A DNA stretch of 64,000 nucleotides from NCBI GenBank assembly GCA_051294375.1, contig JBJCIZ010000046.1, positions 1-64,000 on the forward strand. The letters run 5' to 3'. Made by a program: the position numbers and the translations under genes. The notes beneath the pieces are model-generated. The model saw only the letters and a list, made by a program, of their open reading frames with translations, ran no database searches and had not been told where the DNA came from. This stretch comes from Paraspadella gotoi (taxonomy: Eukaryota; Chaetognatha). This document shows positions 31,366 through 41,430 of the stretch, in pieces (within the stretch, counting starts at the first letter, position 1; the number at the start of each line of letters is the position of its first letter).

Positions 31366-31830
31366 CTAACAGAATCGGAGCGTCATCATGATGATGATGA
31401 CGACGATTGCCAGGGAGATGCCGGCCAGCGAGAATGACGCTGGAGCGACGACGGCAGCCATAGTGGGCCTTGCTGCCCTGGTTGGCAGAATGGGCGTCGT
31501 TGTTATTTTTGTTGTTGTTGTTGTCGACGTGGCCCTGGTTGGCAGAAAAAACTTTGACGACGTTATCGTCGTCGTCGTTGTAGTCGTCAACGTTTTCGTC
31601 ACGGATGGAATCAATTTTGACACCGGGACATTTGTTGTCGTGGTTGTAGTTGTTGTCATTTCACTGATTGGAAAATCAATAATGAAGGCGTTAAAGTTAA
31701 GTAAACTGGTTGGTTGTAAACCATTTACTAAATATTGCCCGAAAATGAAAATGTGCGCTCTAGAAAATCGAAATTGAAGAGAGAAAAGGTATCGACCTTG
31801 ATTGATTTTTTCCAGTGGTTGTCTCCACAT
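31366..31830 (-). CDS. Antisense ORF2: Thr-rich, membrane-anchored protein, copy A3
   Basis: The product has 154 residues. Residues 14-37 are hydrophobic/aromatic. Residues about 58-115 are a Thr-rich stalk with repeated LPTRATSTTTTT-like motifs, as in heavily O-glycosylated stalks. Residues about 130-150 form a Leu/Ile/Val membrane segment near the C-terminus. The start overlaps the end of ORF1 by 71 nt in another frame, the same overlap as in A4. Thr-run lengths differ between copies by whole codons. The opposite strand is also open (31388-31777), so strand assignment relies on the splice signals and layout. No homologue is known to me. Confidence 0.5.
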   Translation of the reverse strand: MWRQPLEKINQGRYLFSLQFRFSRAHIFIFGQYLVNGLQPTSLLNFNAFIIDFPISEMTTTTTTTTNVPVSKLIPSVTKTLTTTTTTTITSSKFFLPTRATSTTTTTKITTTPILPTRAARPTMAAVVAPASFSLAGISLAIVVIIIMMTLRFC

Positions 31831-32035
31831 TCGTCAAGTTGACAACGGACCCTGAGCTGGATGATGGACCCTTTGGACGACGCGTTGGGAGGCGTACGGA
31901 GCCTTGCCTCGGCGTTGCCATGGTGCGCCCCCCACCGCTAAGGTGGTTGATGAGGCGGGCGTGGCCATTGGTGGGCGTCGTAAGATGTGACATTGGATAA
32001 GGAAGGCGAAATTTGGGTGAGACAGCGTCAGACAT
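31760..32035 (-). CDS. Antisense ORF1, copy A3
   Basis: A 91-residue frame starts MSDAVSPKFRLPYP and is shared with A4 (about 85 percent identical by eye) and with the readable part of A1. It is Pro/Ser/Thr/Arg-rich with no membrane segment or known domain. It ends inside ORF2. Both lie within the long intron of the spliced antisense gene (32413-31263), so unspliced and spliced transcripts could encode different proteins. Confidence 0.5.
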   Translation of the reverse strand: MSDAVSPKFRLPYPMSHLTTPTNGHARLINHLSGGGRTMATPRQGSVRLPTRRPKGPSSSSGSVVNLTNVETTTGKNQSRSIPFLSSISIF

Positions 32036-32413
32036 TGCACTTTAGTAAGGACCGCCTTGGTGTTCAGGCTCGGCCAACATCACTGTGCGCGATGAAAGTG
32101 CGTCGCCCGTACGAACCAGAGTTGCAAGTTGGATTGTGGACGGATTGAACTGAGTTGTGCGTGGTGTCACAAGGCAAAAGTCTAATGTAGTACTCTGGTA
32201 CAAGGTGAGCCCTGGGAGCGAATTCACTTAGTGCTTGGCGTTTGCGGTCATTAGAAGCGGCGAAATCTCCGTGTGTACAATTTTAGATTTGGAATTTTGA
32301 CGGAAAATATTTTTTGTGGGAAAAAATATTGTTGCAATTTACAAAGTTTGATTATTATTGAAAAAAAAATATAAAATAATTATACTAGAAATTTGGTGAA
32401 AGAAGTTACTTAC

Positions 32414-32432
32414 TTTTTGTGTTGGGCACCAT
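32414..32432 (-). CDS. Antisense gene exon 1 (19 nt from ATG), copy A3
   Basis: ATG at 32432-32430 begins six codons plus one base, followed directly by GTAAGTAAC. Without splicing the frame stops two codons later. Phase 1 at this donor fits the acceptor of the Arg/Ser exon at 31262, which needs one leading base. A4 has the identical arrangement (57580-57562). No transcript evidence is available. Confidence 0.5.
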
Positions 32433-32879
32433 TTTCGTCGTTGATCACTTGTGAGAGTGGATCAGTTTGTGGCTTGGAGGAAAACCAAGTGAAGCCCGCT
32501 TTGCTAGTGACCTTAACTTACCTAACCTTTGTTTTCTTTAGCCGACGGTGGTCAGAGATTTCGTTCTGTGACGCGGTGAAAAATAAAAGTTGTCGACAAA
32601 CATTGAAAAAATAAAAATAAATAAAAAACGAAATATTTCGTTGTTGGGTTTTTAAGCAGAGAGCGGTGATTTGAGGGGAACAAAAGCCTGGGGGCCAGGT
32701 TAGCTGAGTTCAGAACTATTGTTAAGTTGAGGGAGAAGAGCCCGTCTGTGGATAAGTAATGAAATTTAGTTAGTTTCCTAAGTTGTTCTGAAACGATGAG
32801 TGTTGTTAGTGAAACAATAGCATCGTGTACGATTTTAGGATAGAACGTTTTGTTTTTTTCACAGATCGTCAGTACATAG

Positions 32880-33425
32880 TCATGTTAGCGTCGCTATGGG
32901 CGTTGGCGTGGCACGAATCCGTCATCTTCCTGGACGGGTTGCCGTGGGATCGCGACCAGGGCCAATCCTTGGTGTAGATGGCACTGATGGTTTCTGATTG
33001 CAATTAATTTATTACCTTCCTTTTATCTGATTATATTGTACATTATAAAAATGGCGGGGACAATGATGGGGCTGCCTGCATGTCGAGGTTAGAAAAGGGA
33101 CTGAACAGCACATTTCTGACTTAATAGTGAGCTTCTACAGTACAGTAATGAATTGATAGAGACACGTTATTACCTGAAAAATTTTGACAAATTGGAAAAG
33201 AGAGCTATATCGCGGGAGTTTTGCGCTTCTTTTGGGGATTGCAAATGCTTTTGCCACGGGTATTCATGTGGTTAATTCTAACATTCAATATAACACTTGA
33301 ACATAGGCTAAATTTAATTGGCAACTTTGTTGAAAAGTTTTTTTCAAATCAGGTTCAACTGAATGAAAATATAAACTTCTTGTCAGACAGGACATGTTTG
33401 GGGTGCATGTGAATCTTAAGAATAG
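32880..33425 (+). pseudogene. env-like gene of copy A3, 5' part
   Basis: Homologous to A4 58020-58590. It covers a signal-peptide-like start (hydrophobic run near 33000-33050), a putative cleavage region (33195-33220), a hydrophobic Ala/Gly-rich stretch and a following heptad-like helix (33290-33400). Small frame breaks occur. Homology with A4 stops near 33417, truncating the gene. Confidence 0.55.
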
Positions 33426-34600
33426 TTCGTCCTTTTCTCTCTAAAGACTCGTTTCAGGTCATTTTAAAATGACCACTATTTAAAATGACCATTTTGATTA
33501 TTTTTACTTTCGTGAGAGCTTGCGATACGTTTTTAGTTTCTCTGCAGAGCTCAAACGTTGTACCCGCTTCGAAAACCCGTTTTTACGGGTCTCCGGTAGG
33601 ATTTTGACTAATAAAGTTTCACAATAAAATAAGAAACATCTTTTCTATTCGGGCCCATGTTAAGATAGTCAGAACGGGCAACGTTCGAATGTTTGCCTTC
33701 GCGAGCGTGAGACCAAAATATCTCACAATAATAATAATAATAATAATAAAAATAATAAGAAGAATTTTTAATAACAATTTTCATTTACTTAATTTTATTG
33801 TAAATATCAGTTTTAGTTTTTGTCACTTTGTATTGCTTTATTTTGTTTCTTGCCTTTGTTTTTTATTCATTATATAATTTTTTTTAAATATTTACAAATA
33901 ATAAATTTTGTAAATATTAAAAATAAACCTCTCTGTTCTCATCACAAACTCAATAAAATAAAAGAAAAAAAGAATATCAAACTTGACTTAAAGGCAACAA
34001 TAATGTTACTAAGAGTAAAATAGCTGATGCCTTTTGTATGATAAACAACACCTCTCTTACCTTAAAATATTTTTTTAACATGACAATGTCTTACAATTTA
34101 TTTTTTTTTGTTTATATTAAGAAAGTTTTAAATACCATTTGACTAAATCCATAAATTCATTTGTTTCCTGATCGCTTTAGTTTATTTGTTTGCTTTATTT
34201 TAGGTAGTTTAAAATAATGCAAAACTTTATACATTAATTAAAAATTATTAGATAAAGTAACTTCTTAAAAATAAAAACAGTTTTATATCTCCTTATTTCA
34301 TATATATTTGAATAAAACTATCTGCTTAACCATCTTTACTTTTTTTCAATTTTTTAGGTTTTTTTCCAAAAAATTACTATTTTTAAATAATATTTAAACA
34401 TTAAGTAATGTAAGTTTTTTACATTTATTTAGTTGAAAAGAGTTTTATATACTTGAATTTAACTATATTTTACTTAATTAATAATATTAACCATTTTTAT
34501 TTTATTTATAAATTTGCAATTTTTTTTATTTTTTTGCATCTTATCGCATTATAAAATCGATAGAACGAGAAAATTGGCCGAGCGAATTTTTAATTTTTTG
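33426..34600. other. AT-rich anonymous DNA with (ATA)n at 33728-33750
   Basis: Sequence downstream of the A3 truncation. It contains an (AAT)n microsatellite and a TTTTAAAATGACC direct repeat near 33463 and 33481. No gene is supported. Confidence 0.4.
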
Positions 34601-35650
34601 ATCTGAGGAATAGTTTTACATGTGTTTCAAAAAATTAGGAGGGCACAAGATGCCCTTTTTTATTTCTTGTATTTATACTTCGCGCTATATTTTCCGTTTT
34701 GTTCGTTTTTTGATAGCCTAGGAGAAGAGACGACATATAGAGTAGGAAAGAATAATATAGATTATCTCTCTTTGATCGTTTATATTATTCATAGTTTGTC
34801 CCTAACATTTTTTCACTTTTTGGTAAAGTTTTTTGCCTCAACTTTCAAAACACTCTAGACGGACGGAGTTTTGTAAGTTGACGCGAAAATATAATAACTT
34901 TAGGCTTTTGGAGCGACGGTCAACCCTGTTCATGACTGTCTCCCTGCGCGCCGCAAGGCGGACGGTCTCTCTTGTACGTATAGCCGGTTCCATTAAGAAT
35001 TGGTTGAGAGAATTTGTCGGGAACTCCAAACTTTTTTTTTGGCATTCGGTAACGAAAGGTTTACTTGTCTGACTACCGTCTTCCTCTTTAGACGGGAAAG
35101 GACCTTACCGAGAACCCCTTTAGTACTTACCCGTCCTTACAGTTGCGTCCCGGCTTTCTTTGGCAGGTTAGCTGGTTCGTAATCGTTCGGACATTGTACG
35201 TCTTACTTTTTTGTGTCTTTCTCCCTTTAAAATAAGATAGCAGGGAGCTGGGTAAGGAGCCAGCGACGAGAAGGTTTACCATGTTATTGCTTTGCTTGCT
35301 TTTTGGCAGGGTTGGAGCATGCTCGCCCCATCCATTGTCTCCTAGTTTTACCTTGCCGTATTTAATCTCGTTAATACGGCAGACGGATGCTTAAAGTAAG
35401 GTTAAACCAGTAAAGTAACTTCCTTCAGCGCATTTAGTAATGATTATGTTTTATAGAGTAACGATTTTTTGGTTTTCTTATGTTTTGGGTTTTAGTATTA
35501 TTTTAAAATTATTTTTGCTTTACAGTGTATATTTTGATAATTCATTCCAAGAAGATTCGTTTACAAGAAGATCGTTTTACAAGAAGAACGGCGAATTTAG
35601 TACAAATTTGATTCTCTTCTCATTTTACTATTTTTTCCCGTAGGAGTAGT
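34600..35650. other. Anonymous sequence
   Basis: Mixed-composition DNA with overlapping short frames on both strands. None has a recognisable domain or splice context. Confidence 0.35.
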
Positions 35651-35926
35651 CTAAGGTTTTTTCGTGTCGTAGTACGGTTGTGCGTCTCTAATATTTTTTG
35701 GTAAGGAGTCGAACGTACGCAGATCTTCAAAGATTTGTTCTTCCGCATCGAGGTCCTCATCGAGAATCGTGAGGGATGCTTGAGGGATGCCTGAGGAATG
35801 TCTGGAAAATGTTTGACGATTCTTTGATGCGGCTACCTGCGGTAAGGAAAATTTGAATATTTTGAGATTTGTGTCCTTCGTCTCTGGTTGTTTGTGATTA
35901 TGAAAGGCACCTTTTCGCCTTGCCAT
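35651..35926 (-). CDS. Hypothetical 91-residue ORF
   Basis: The frame begins MARRKGAFHNHKQPET and is polar, with an acidic helix-like middle (LDEDLDAEEQIFEDL) and ends DTKKP. Composition is protein-like and not repeat-driven. No family is recognised and no neighbouring exon is evident. It could be part of a degraded element. Confidence 0.25.
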   Translation of the reverse strand: MARRKGAFHNHKQPETKDTNLKIFKFSLPQVAASKNRQTFSRHSSGIPQASLTILDEDLDAEEQIFEDLRTFDSLPKNIRDAQPYYDTKKP

Positions 35927-36650
35927 GTTCGTCTGAAGGTTGAAGGGTTGATATCGTTCTTAGCCGGTTCGATATTAATCTTGAGATCCGATTTCGTTCC
36001 TGCGGGGGGCGGACAGTTTCATTTCGGTAAATTTCGTGTATATCGTTTTACCAATGATCGACAACCTTAGTATTTTTAATTTACCTTTTCGGTTCCATCT
36101 TTGGAATTCGAATTGGCCCCGGCGGTGCCGTATTGTCCTTACAATTTGGGCTTCCACTAATATTCACGTTTCCTTTTTTAGTTGGCTACTCATCGAAGGA
36201 TTCGGGTGTAACATATGTCGAGTTCGAGGTTGGCCTCAGGAGACAGATCCACTGGCGTTCGAACTTTGACCTAAGTGAAAATAGAAAAGTTTATTTTGCT
36301 TCTAAATTTCGAGAAATGGATTAGACAGAATTTTGTAGTAATAATGCCCGAAGATAGTTTGCCAAAAATCATTTTATTGTGTTAGTAAGTCAGTAAGTTA
36401 GAAAATATTTAGCTCCCTTTGATCTCATTCCCCCCTGCCTTGTGTCAATTTTTTTATAGGATTCTTTGAATTGTATCTTTTTCAGTTAGCGGGCAAACAT
36501 TTTTAAAGTTAATTGCCAGGATTGGCCAGTTTTTTAGTATTTTACGTTTTTTTGGATTGCGGTTGAAAAACGGGTGTACTGAAACACGCCGTACAGAGTT
36601 ATTTTTTCCTTTTCTTATTCGTAGTCGCCATCGTCACACGGCGCTTCGCA

Positions 36651-38570
36651 ACTCGGCAGAGGTTGGTGAGCGGCACCTCCGGCCGTTATACGTGAACCGA
36701 GCGAACATAGTTGTCTTCGTTTATGCCATTTTTTGGGTAAAAAATTATGTTTAGATTTACAACAACCGTAGTTTTTATTTACATCAGGCTCGGTTTTTCT
36801 AAATCATTATTGTGTAACCTGCCTGTTTCGTCTTCAAACATGATAACTTGAAGTACATTAGTGTGTGGAAGAGGGTTGTCGCCGGTCAGTTTGTCGTCTG
36901 CCGTCGTTACCCGCCTGTCCGTTCAACCGCTTGTCAGTTTTTTGTCAGTATTTTGTCAGTTTTTTGAAGAGACTGGACTTTTTTTTTGAGGTATTATGAC
37001 AAGTCCTGGGCGCATTTTTTGCATACTCAGCTTTTAAAATTTCTTCCTTTCTGCTTTCCATCCCCCTGCGACCGGATATTTTAGATGGTTCTTTCTAGAC
37101 ATTAGCTGATTCTGATTGGTGCCCATGATTTTGATAGATTTCGATTTGATTCTAATCGAATTCTGGCTACATGGTATCTTCAGATCTCAAAGTTGTCACT
37201 GGGTTTTTAGTTCTCTTCAGAGCATAGAAACTCTTTTATCAGATATCTCGGAATCTTATTTTTTTGTGTGATTGCTGGTTTGGTGGACTTTTCTATGAGA
37301 GAAGCATCTCTATTTTTGTTTATTATTGGCCTCAGAAACAAGTAAGAAAGACACTTTAAACTTATATATTTTTGCTGAGTTTGTACTAAAAGTTTTGTTA
37401 TTCCTTGCCCAGGACTTCTAACAGCATCAGACTCACAACAAGACATTTTGTCAAGTCCTGGGCTTTGTAGATCGTCGTCCTTTTGGCCTTAGCCGACGTC
37501 GTCTACTGAGACTGTGTTGTCCTCATCTCCAGGGCATCATGACCGGCGCCATCGTCTCTTCTGCGCCATTTTAACCCGAGTTCATCTGGTCTTCAATGCG
37601 CAGAATAAGCCTAGACAAACTCGGCAGAGGTTGGTGAGCGGCACCTCCGGTCATTATACGTGAACCGAGCGTGCTTGTTTCGTCTTCAAACATGATAACT
37701 TGAAGTACATTAGTGTGTGGAAGAGGGTTGTCGCCGGTCAGTTTGTCGTCTGCCGTCGTCACCCGCCTGTCCGTTCAACCGCTTTTTTCGTCAGTATTTT
37801 GTCAGTTTTTTGAAGAGACTGGACTTTTTTTTTTTGAGGTATTATGACAAGTCTGGCGCATCTTTCTGCTATACGTCAGCTTTTAAAATTTCTTCCTTTC
37901 TGCTTTCCATGCCCCTGCGCGACCGGATATTTAGATGCGTCTTTCTAGACATTAGCTGATTCTGCATTCTGAGTGCCCTCCATGATTTCGAATCAGATCT
38001 CGATTTGATTCTAATCGAACTTCTGGCTCAGTCCGTGTGTATCTATTTCCAGATCTCAAAGTTGTCACTGGTGTTTTTCAGTTCTCTTCAGCAGCCAAGA
38101 CAGAAAGCTCTTTTTATCAAGATACGTCTCGGAATCTCTATTTTTTTTTTGTGTGATTGCTGGGTTTGGGCTGAGACTGTTTCTATGCAGAGAAGCCAGT
38201 CTCGTTATATTTGTTTGTATTGGCCTCTCAAAACCAACGTAAGCAAAGACACTTTAAACTTATATATTTTGCTGAGCTTTGTACTAAAGTTTTGTTATTC
38301 CTTGCCAGGACCTTCTACAGCCACAGACTCACAACACCATTTCGACATACTGTTGATCGACGCGCCAGCTGCCTGGGGCTGTTCGTAGATCGTCCGTACC
38401 TATGCTTGCGAAACGTATAACACTCGTAGATAAGCTCCCCGCACAGTCGATCTACCTGAGACTGTGTCGTCCTCATCTCCAGGCGCAGTCATGACCGGCG
38501 CCATCGTCTCTTCTGCCCATTTTCAACCCAGTTCATCTGTACTTCAATGCGCCAGCAATAAGCCTAGACA
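36651..38570. repeat. 968-bp tandem duplication
   Basis: Two units start with ACTCGGCAGAGGTTGGTGAG-like sequence at 36651 and 37619. They share long blocks such as the region around ATGACCGGCGCCATCGTC (37539 and 38490). The second unit has many single-base insertions relative to the first. It could be two adjacent LTRs, a satellite dimer, or an unmerged assembly overlap. Confidence 0.6.
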
Positions 38571-39182
38571 GTTAGAATTCAAAGACGCCACTCCTCCGAT
38601 ACTTGCGTTTCAATACAATAACAACTATAAATATAATAATAATAATAAATAATATAATAATAAATAACATAAAATAATATTATAACAATAAGATAACAAT
38701 ATAATATAATCAATAATGAATAATAATAATAATAAAACAAGTGTGAAAACAATGCTCGCGCATCTGCCCTACGATAATTAATTAATTAATTTAATTAATT
38801 AATTTAATCCAATTTAATTAATTAATTTAATAGTAATAATTTATTTTCAAATTTAATTCAACTTATCATCATCGATGTCCTTAAATCTGGGTTAGGACAG
38901 TTTATTAAATATGTTTTGCTTATACATTTTATCCAAAACAAACAAATATCCTCTATTTTATTTATTCTCCTTCTCTCTCTCTCTCTCCACTCTCTCTCTC
39001 TCCTACATCCGTCCCTAGTTCTCCTATTGCAACCTTGCGACCATCTTTATCTTTTTAAGATTTGCTTTAACTGCATCGATTTTTTTCACACTTAATAATT
39101 AATTAATTAATTAATTAAAACATTTATTAGTAATCCATTAATATCTAAAGATTCAATTTGTAAAATGTGACTTATGTTTCTT
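38571..39182. repeat. AT-rich simple repeats with (CT)n at 38972-39003
   Basis: Runs of AATAAT, TTAATTAA and a CT microsatellite lie between the tandem duplication and element B. No gene is supported. Confidence 0.6.
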
Positions 39183-39282
39183 NNNNNNNNNNNNNNNNNN
39201 NNNNNNNNNNNNNNNNNNNNNNNNNNNNNNNNNNNNNNNNNNNNNNNNNNNNNNNNNNNNNNNNNNNNNNNNNNNNNNNNNN

Positions 39283-40438
39283 GCCTATGTCCAAACTGGA
39301 TCTCATGAGGAGACATTTCTGTCTTCCAGCCTATGATGGGCGTGGCGTTCAGCAGCAACATTAAGTGAGGGAGGTGATCCAGCCATTTTCTCGGTTGGTC
39401 CTCAACAGCTTTACGGAGGGCTTGACGTATTCTGCCGATGTCCCTCTCTGCCCTATTACTGTCCTTTCTCCCAACTAAGACTCTTCTGCCAACTGTGTCG
39501 AGCAGGTCCAGTATGGAGCTCATTGCCTTTCCGTTTAGTTGTGTTGCGCCATCAAAGTTAACTTCCATATAAGAGCCGTGCTGGAGGAAGATCCTTTCAT
39601 CTAGTGCTTTCACGATCGTTTNNNNNNNNNNGCGGCGTAGTGGGATAGCCCACGTGTATGCAGATGCATTGTCAGATGCAACTAAGGCATAGTTAAATCC
39701 AGCTACTGGGGGAAGATGCATTACATCGATGCTCAGTGATTCCCATGGAGTGATGGCTAAATTTGGAGCTGACGGAGTTTCATTGTTTCTCTGTGCATCA
39801 GTAGCTTTTGCGCAGTTATCACAGTTTCTTACACATCTTGCTGCGGCGGCCGATAACCCTGGTGCTGTGACATATTGAGCTGATATAAATGCTGTGCGAT
39901 CGCGGCCGGGGTGTCCATAATGTTGATGTATTTTTCTTATTATCTCTTCGATTCTACTAGGTGGAACAACGAACTTTGTGGTTGGGTTATCTGCTTTATA
40001 ACCTTTTAATATCANNNNNNNNNNTTCAGTTATGTCAAGATCAGCGAGGACGTTTGTAAGGTACTTTTCGGTTAAAGTCTTTCTTTTTTGCATTTTTTCA
40101 TTTAGCATTCTCTCGGCGTTAGCCCGGTCATTTTGTTGCAAGGCCTTTATGACGATTTTGAATACCTCGTCTTCCTGTTGCCATTGTCTAACGTGTGTCG
40201 CTAATGGCATGAGTTTTATTTCTATCTTGTCAGGATTCGCTGCTTCCTCTGCTATTTCTGGGGCTGAGGCGTCGACGTCTGCCTCCATTGTGCTGTCGAT
40301 CATTAACTCTTCTTTTGCGCCGGGCCATTTCGATTGAATTGTTTGCACTGAGGCTTGTTGAGTTGTTGTGATTGGCGTTGGTGGCGTTCTTGCGTCGTTT
40401 GGTTCTGGCATCTCTACATGGACTAAGTCCTCTGGCAA
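39283..40438 (-). CDS. Linker and integrase of element B (partial)
   Basis: One frame holds the acidic linker (first 150 residues) and the integrase. The zinc site (KIHQHYGH, NCDNC) and catalytic motifs LSIDVMHL, VNFDGATQ and NRAERD are all present, matching B' closely. Two 10-N gaps interrupt it and the C-terminal DNA-binding part falls into the gap at 39183-39282. Residues listed beyond that gap are unrelated sequence. Confidence 0.8.
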
Positions 40439-40439
40439 C

Positions 40440-41430
40440 GCCTCCCAGCGATGGCTGGCGATCTTTTGTTTCTTTGGTCTTCCTCTCAGCTCTGGTTTTC
40501 TCAGATTCTCTACGCTGATTGTCTGGATGTTCTCATTTGCTGGGCGTATGAGAGGCGTGTCGGATTTTCGCGACTGATGAGACTGACTTGTCCAGTTATG
40601 GTTCTAAATATTTTTATTCGTCGACGTGGTCGGTCGGTCCGTATGTCTTTCAAACTTACACCCGGCCTCTCGTGTCGAGTCCTCTTCCATCATTGTGATT
40701 GCGATGCCTGTCATTTCGCCTAACATTTCAGTTCTGGATGGCCTAAACTCCAGTCTTAGGCAGATATTGTTCTGACGAAGGCGTCAGCGTCCTTCGTCTT
40801 TGGTTTCCCATACAACTTTTCTATGTTCTTTTGATTGATGCAAATTTTTGTCGTACAAATTCGAAAAACTTTGTTCTGAAAGCTTTTTGTTCCTCTCCCA
40901 GTGTTTGGGCCACCAAGGCAAGAGTGGGTGCATGGCCTGTTATTAAATCTAGATGTTCTGGGGTCACGTGATCTTGTACTGGGTTTTCGGCAAATCCTGG
41001 TTCATAATCGCCGTCGACATCGAAGCCGGCGGGGAAAAAAATGGGTGTCGAGGGGTGTGACCTGTCCTTGCTCAGTGAATCGTGTTAAGAAGTCGGCCGG
41101 ATTGTCTTCGCTTTTCACTAGGATAATTTCTTTGGTTGGCATTCTTGCCGGATTTCCGTTATCCATCTTAAGACGTTTGTCGGGAGCATTTGTTGTCGGT
41201 CATGCTGTAGATCATCTTTACTCTTTTAAAGTATTGGGAATCAGTTACTAAGGTCACCCTTCTCCGCACGTGTACCCTTGAACTTTCGCACCATCATGTT
41301 AAAGGCCAGGGTTTCTAAAGACATTGATGTGCTTTGATCGGTATTCTTCGGGGAATGATTGAGTGAAATGAGAGCGGATATTCGACGCCGTCGGCTGTGG
41401 CGGTGATTAATCCGCCCATGGCGCTGGTAC
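40440..41430 (-). pseudogene. RNase H region of element B, frameshifted
   Basis: Colinear with B' 21114-21990. Matching pieces appear in several frames, including the region around the TDF and NPADFLTR motifs (about 41080-41270). Several indels break the domain. Confidence 0.6.

Larger units (their letters stand above)
22000..33425 (+). mobile_element. Family A retrovirus-like element, copy A3 (longest copy)
   Basis: Plus-strand order: gag with zinc fingers, protease, RT (interrupted by a 1.6-kb insertion at about 25795-27396), RNase H, integrase, a hairpin repeat, an antisense gene cassette, then the start of env. It is truncated in gag at the junction with B' and in env near 33420. No LTR is attached. 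PR-RT-RNase H-IN order and motifs place it in the Ty3/gypsy group, and the env region of A4 is errantivirus-like. Confidence 0.8.
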
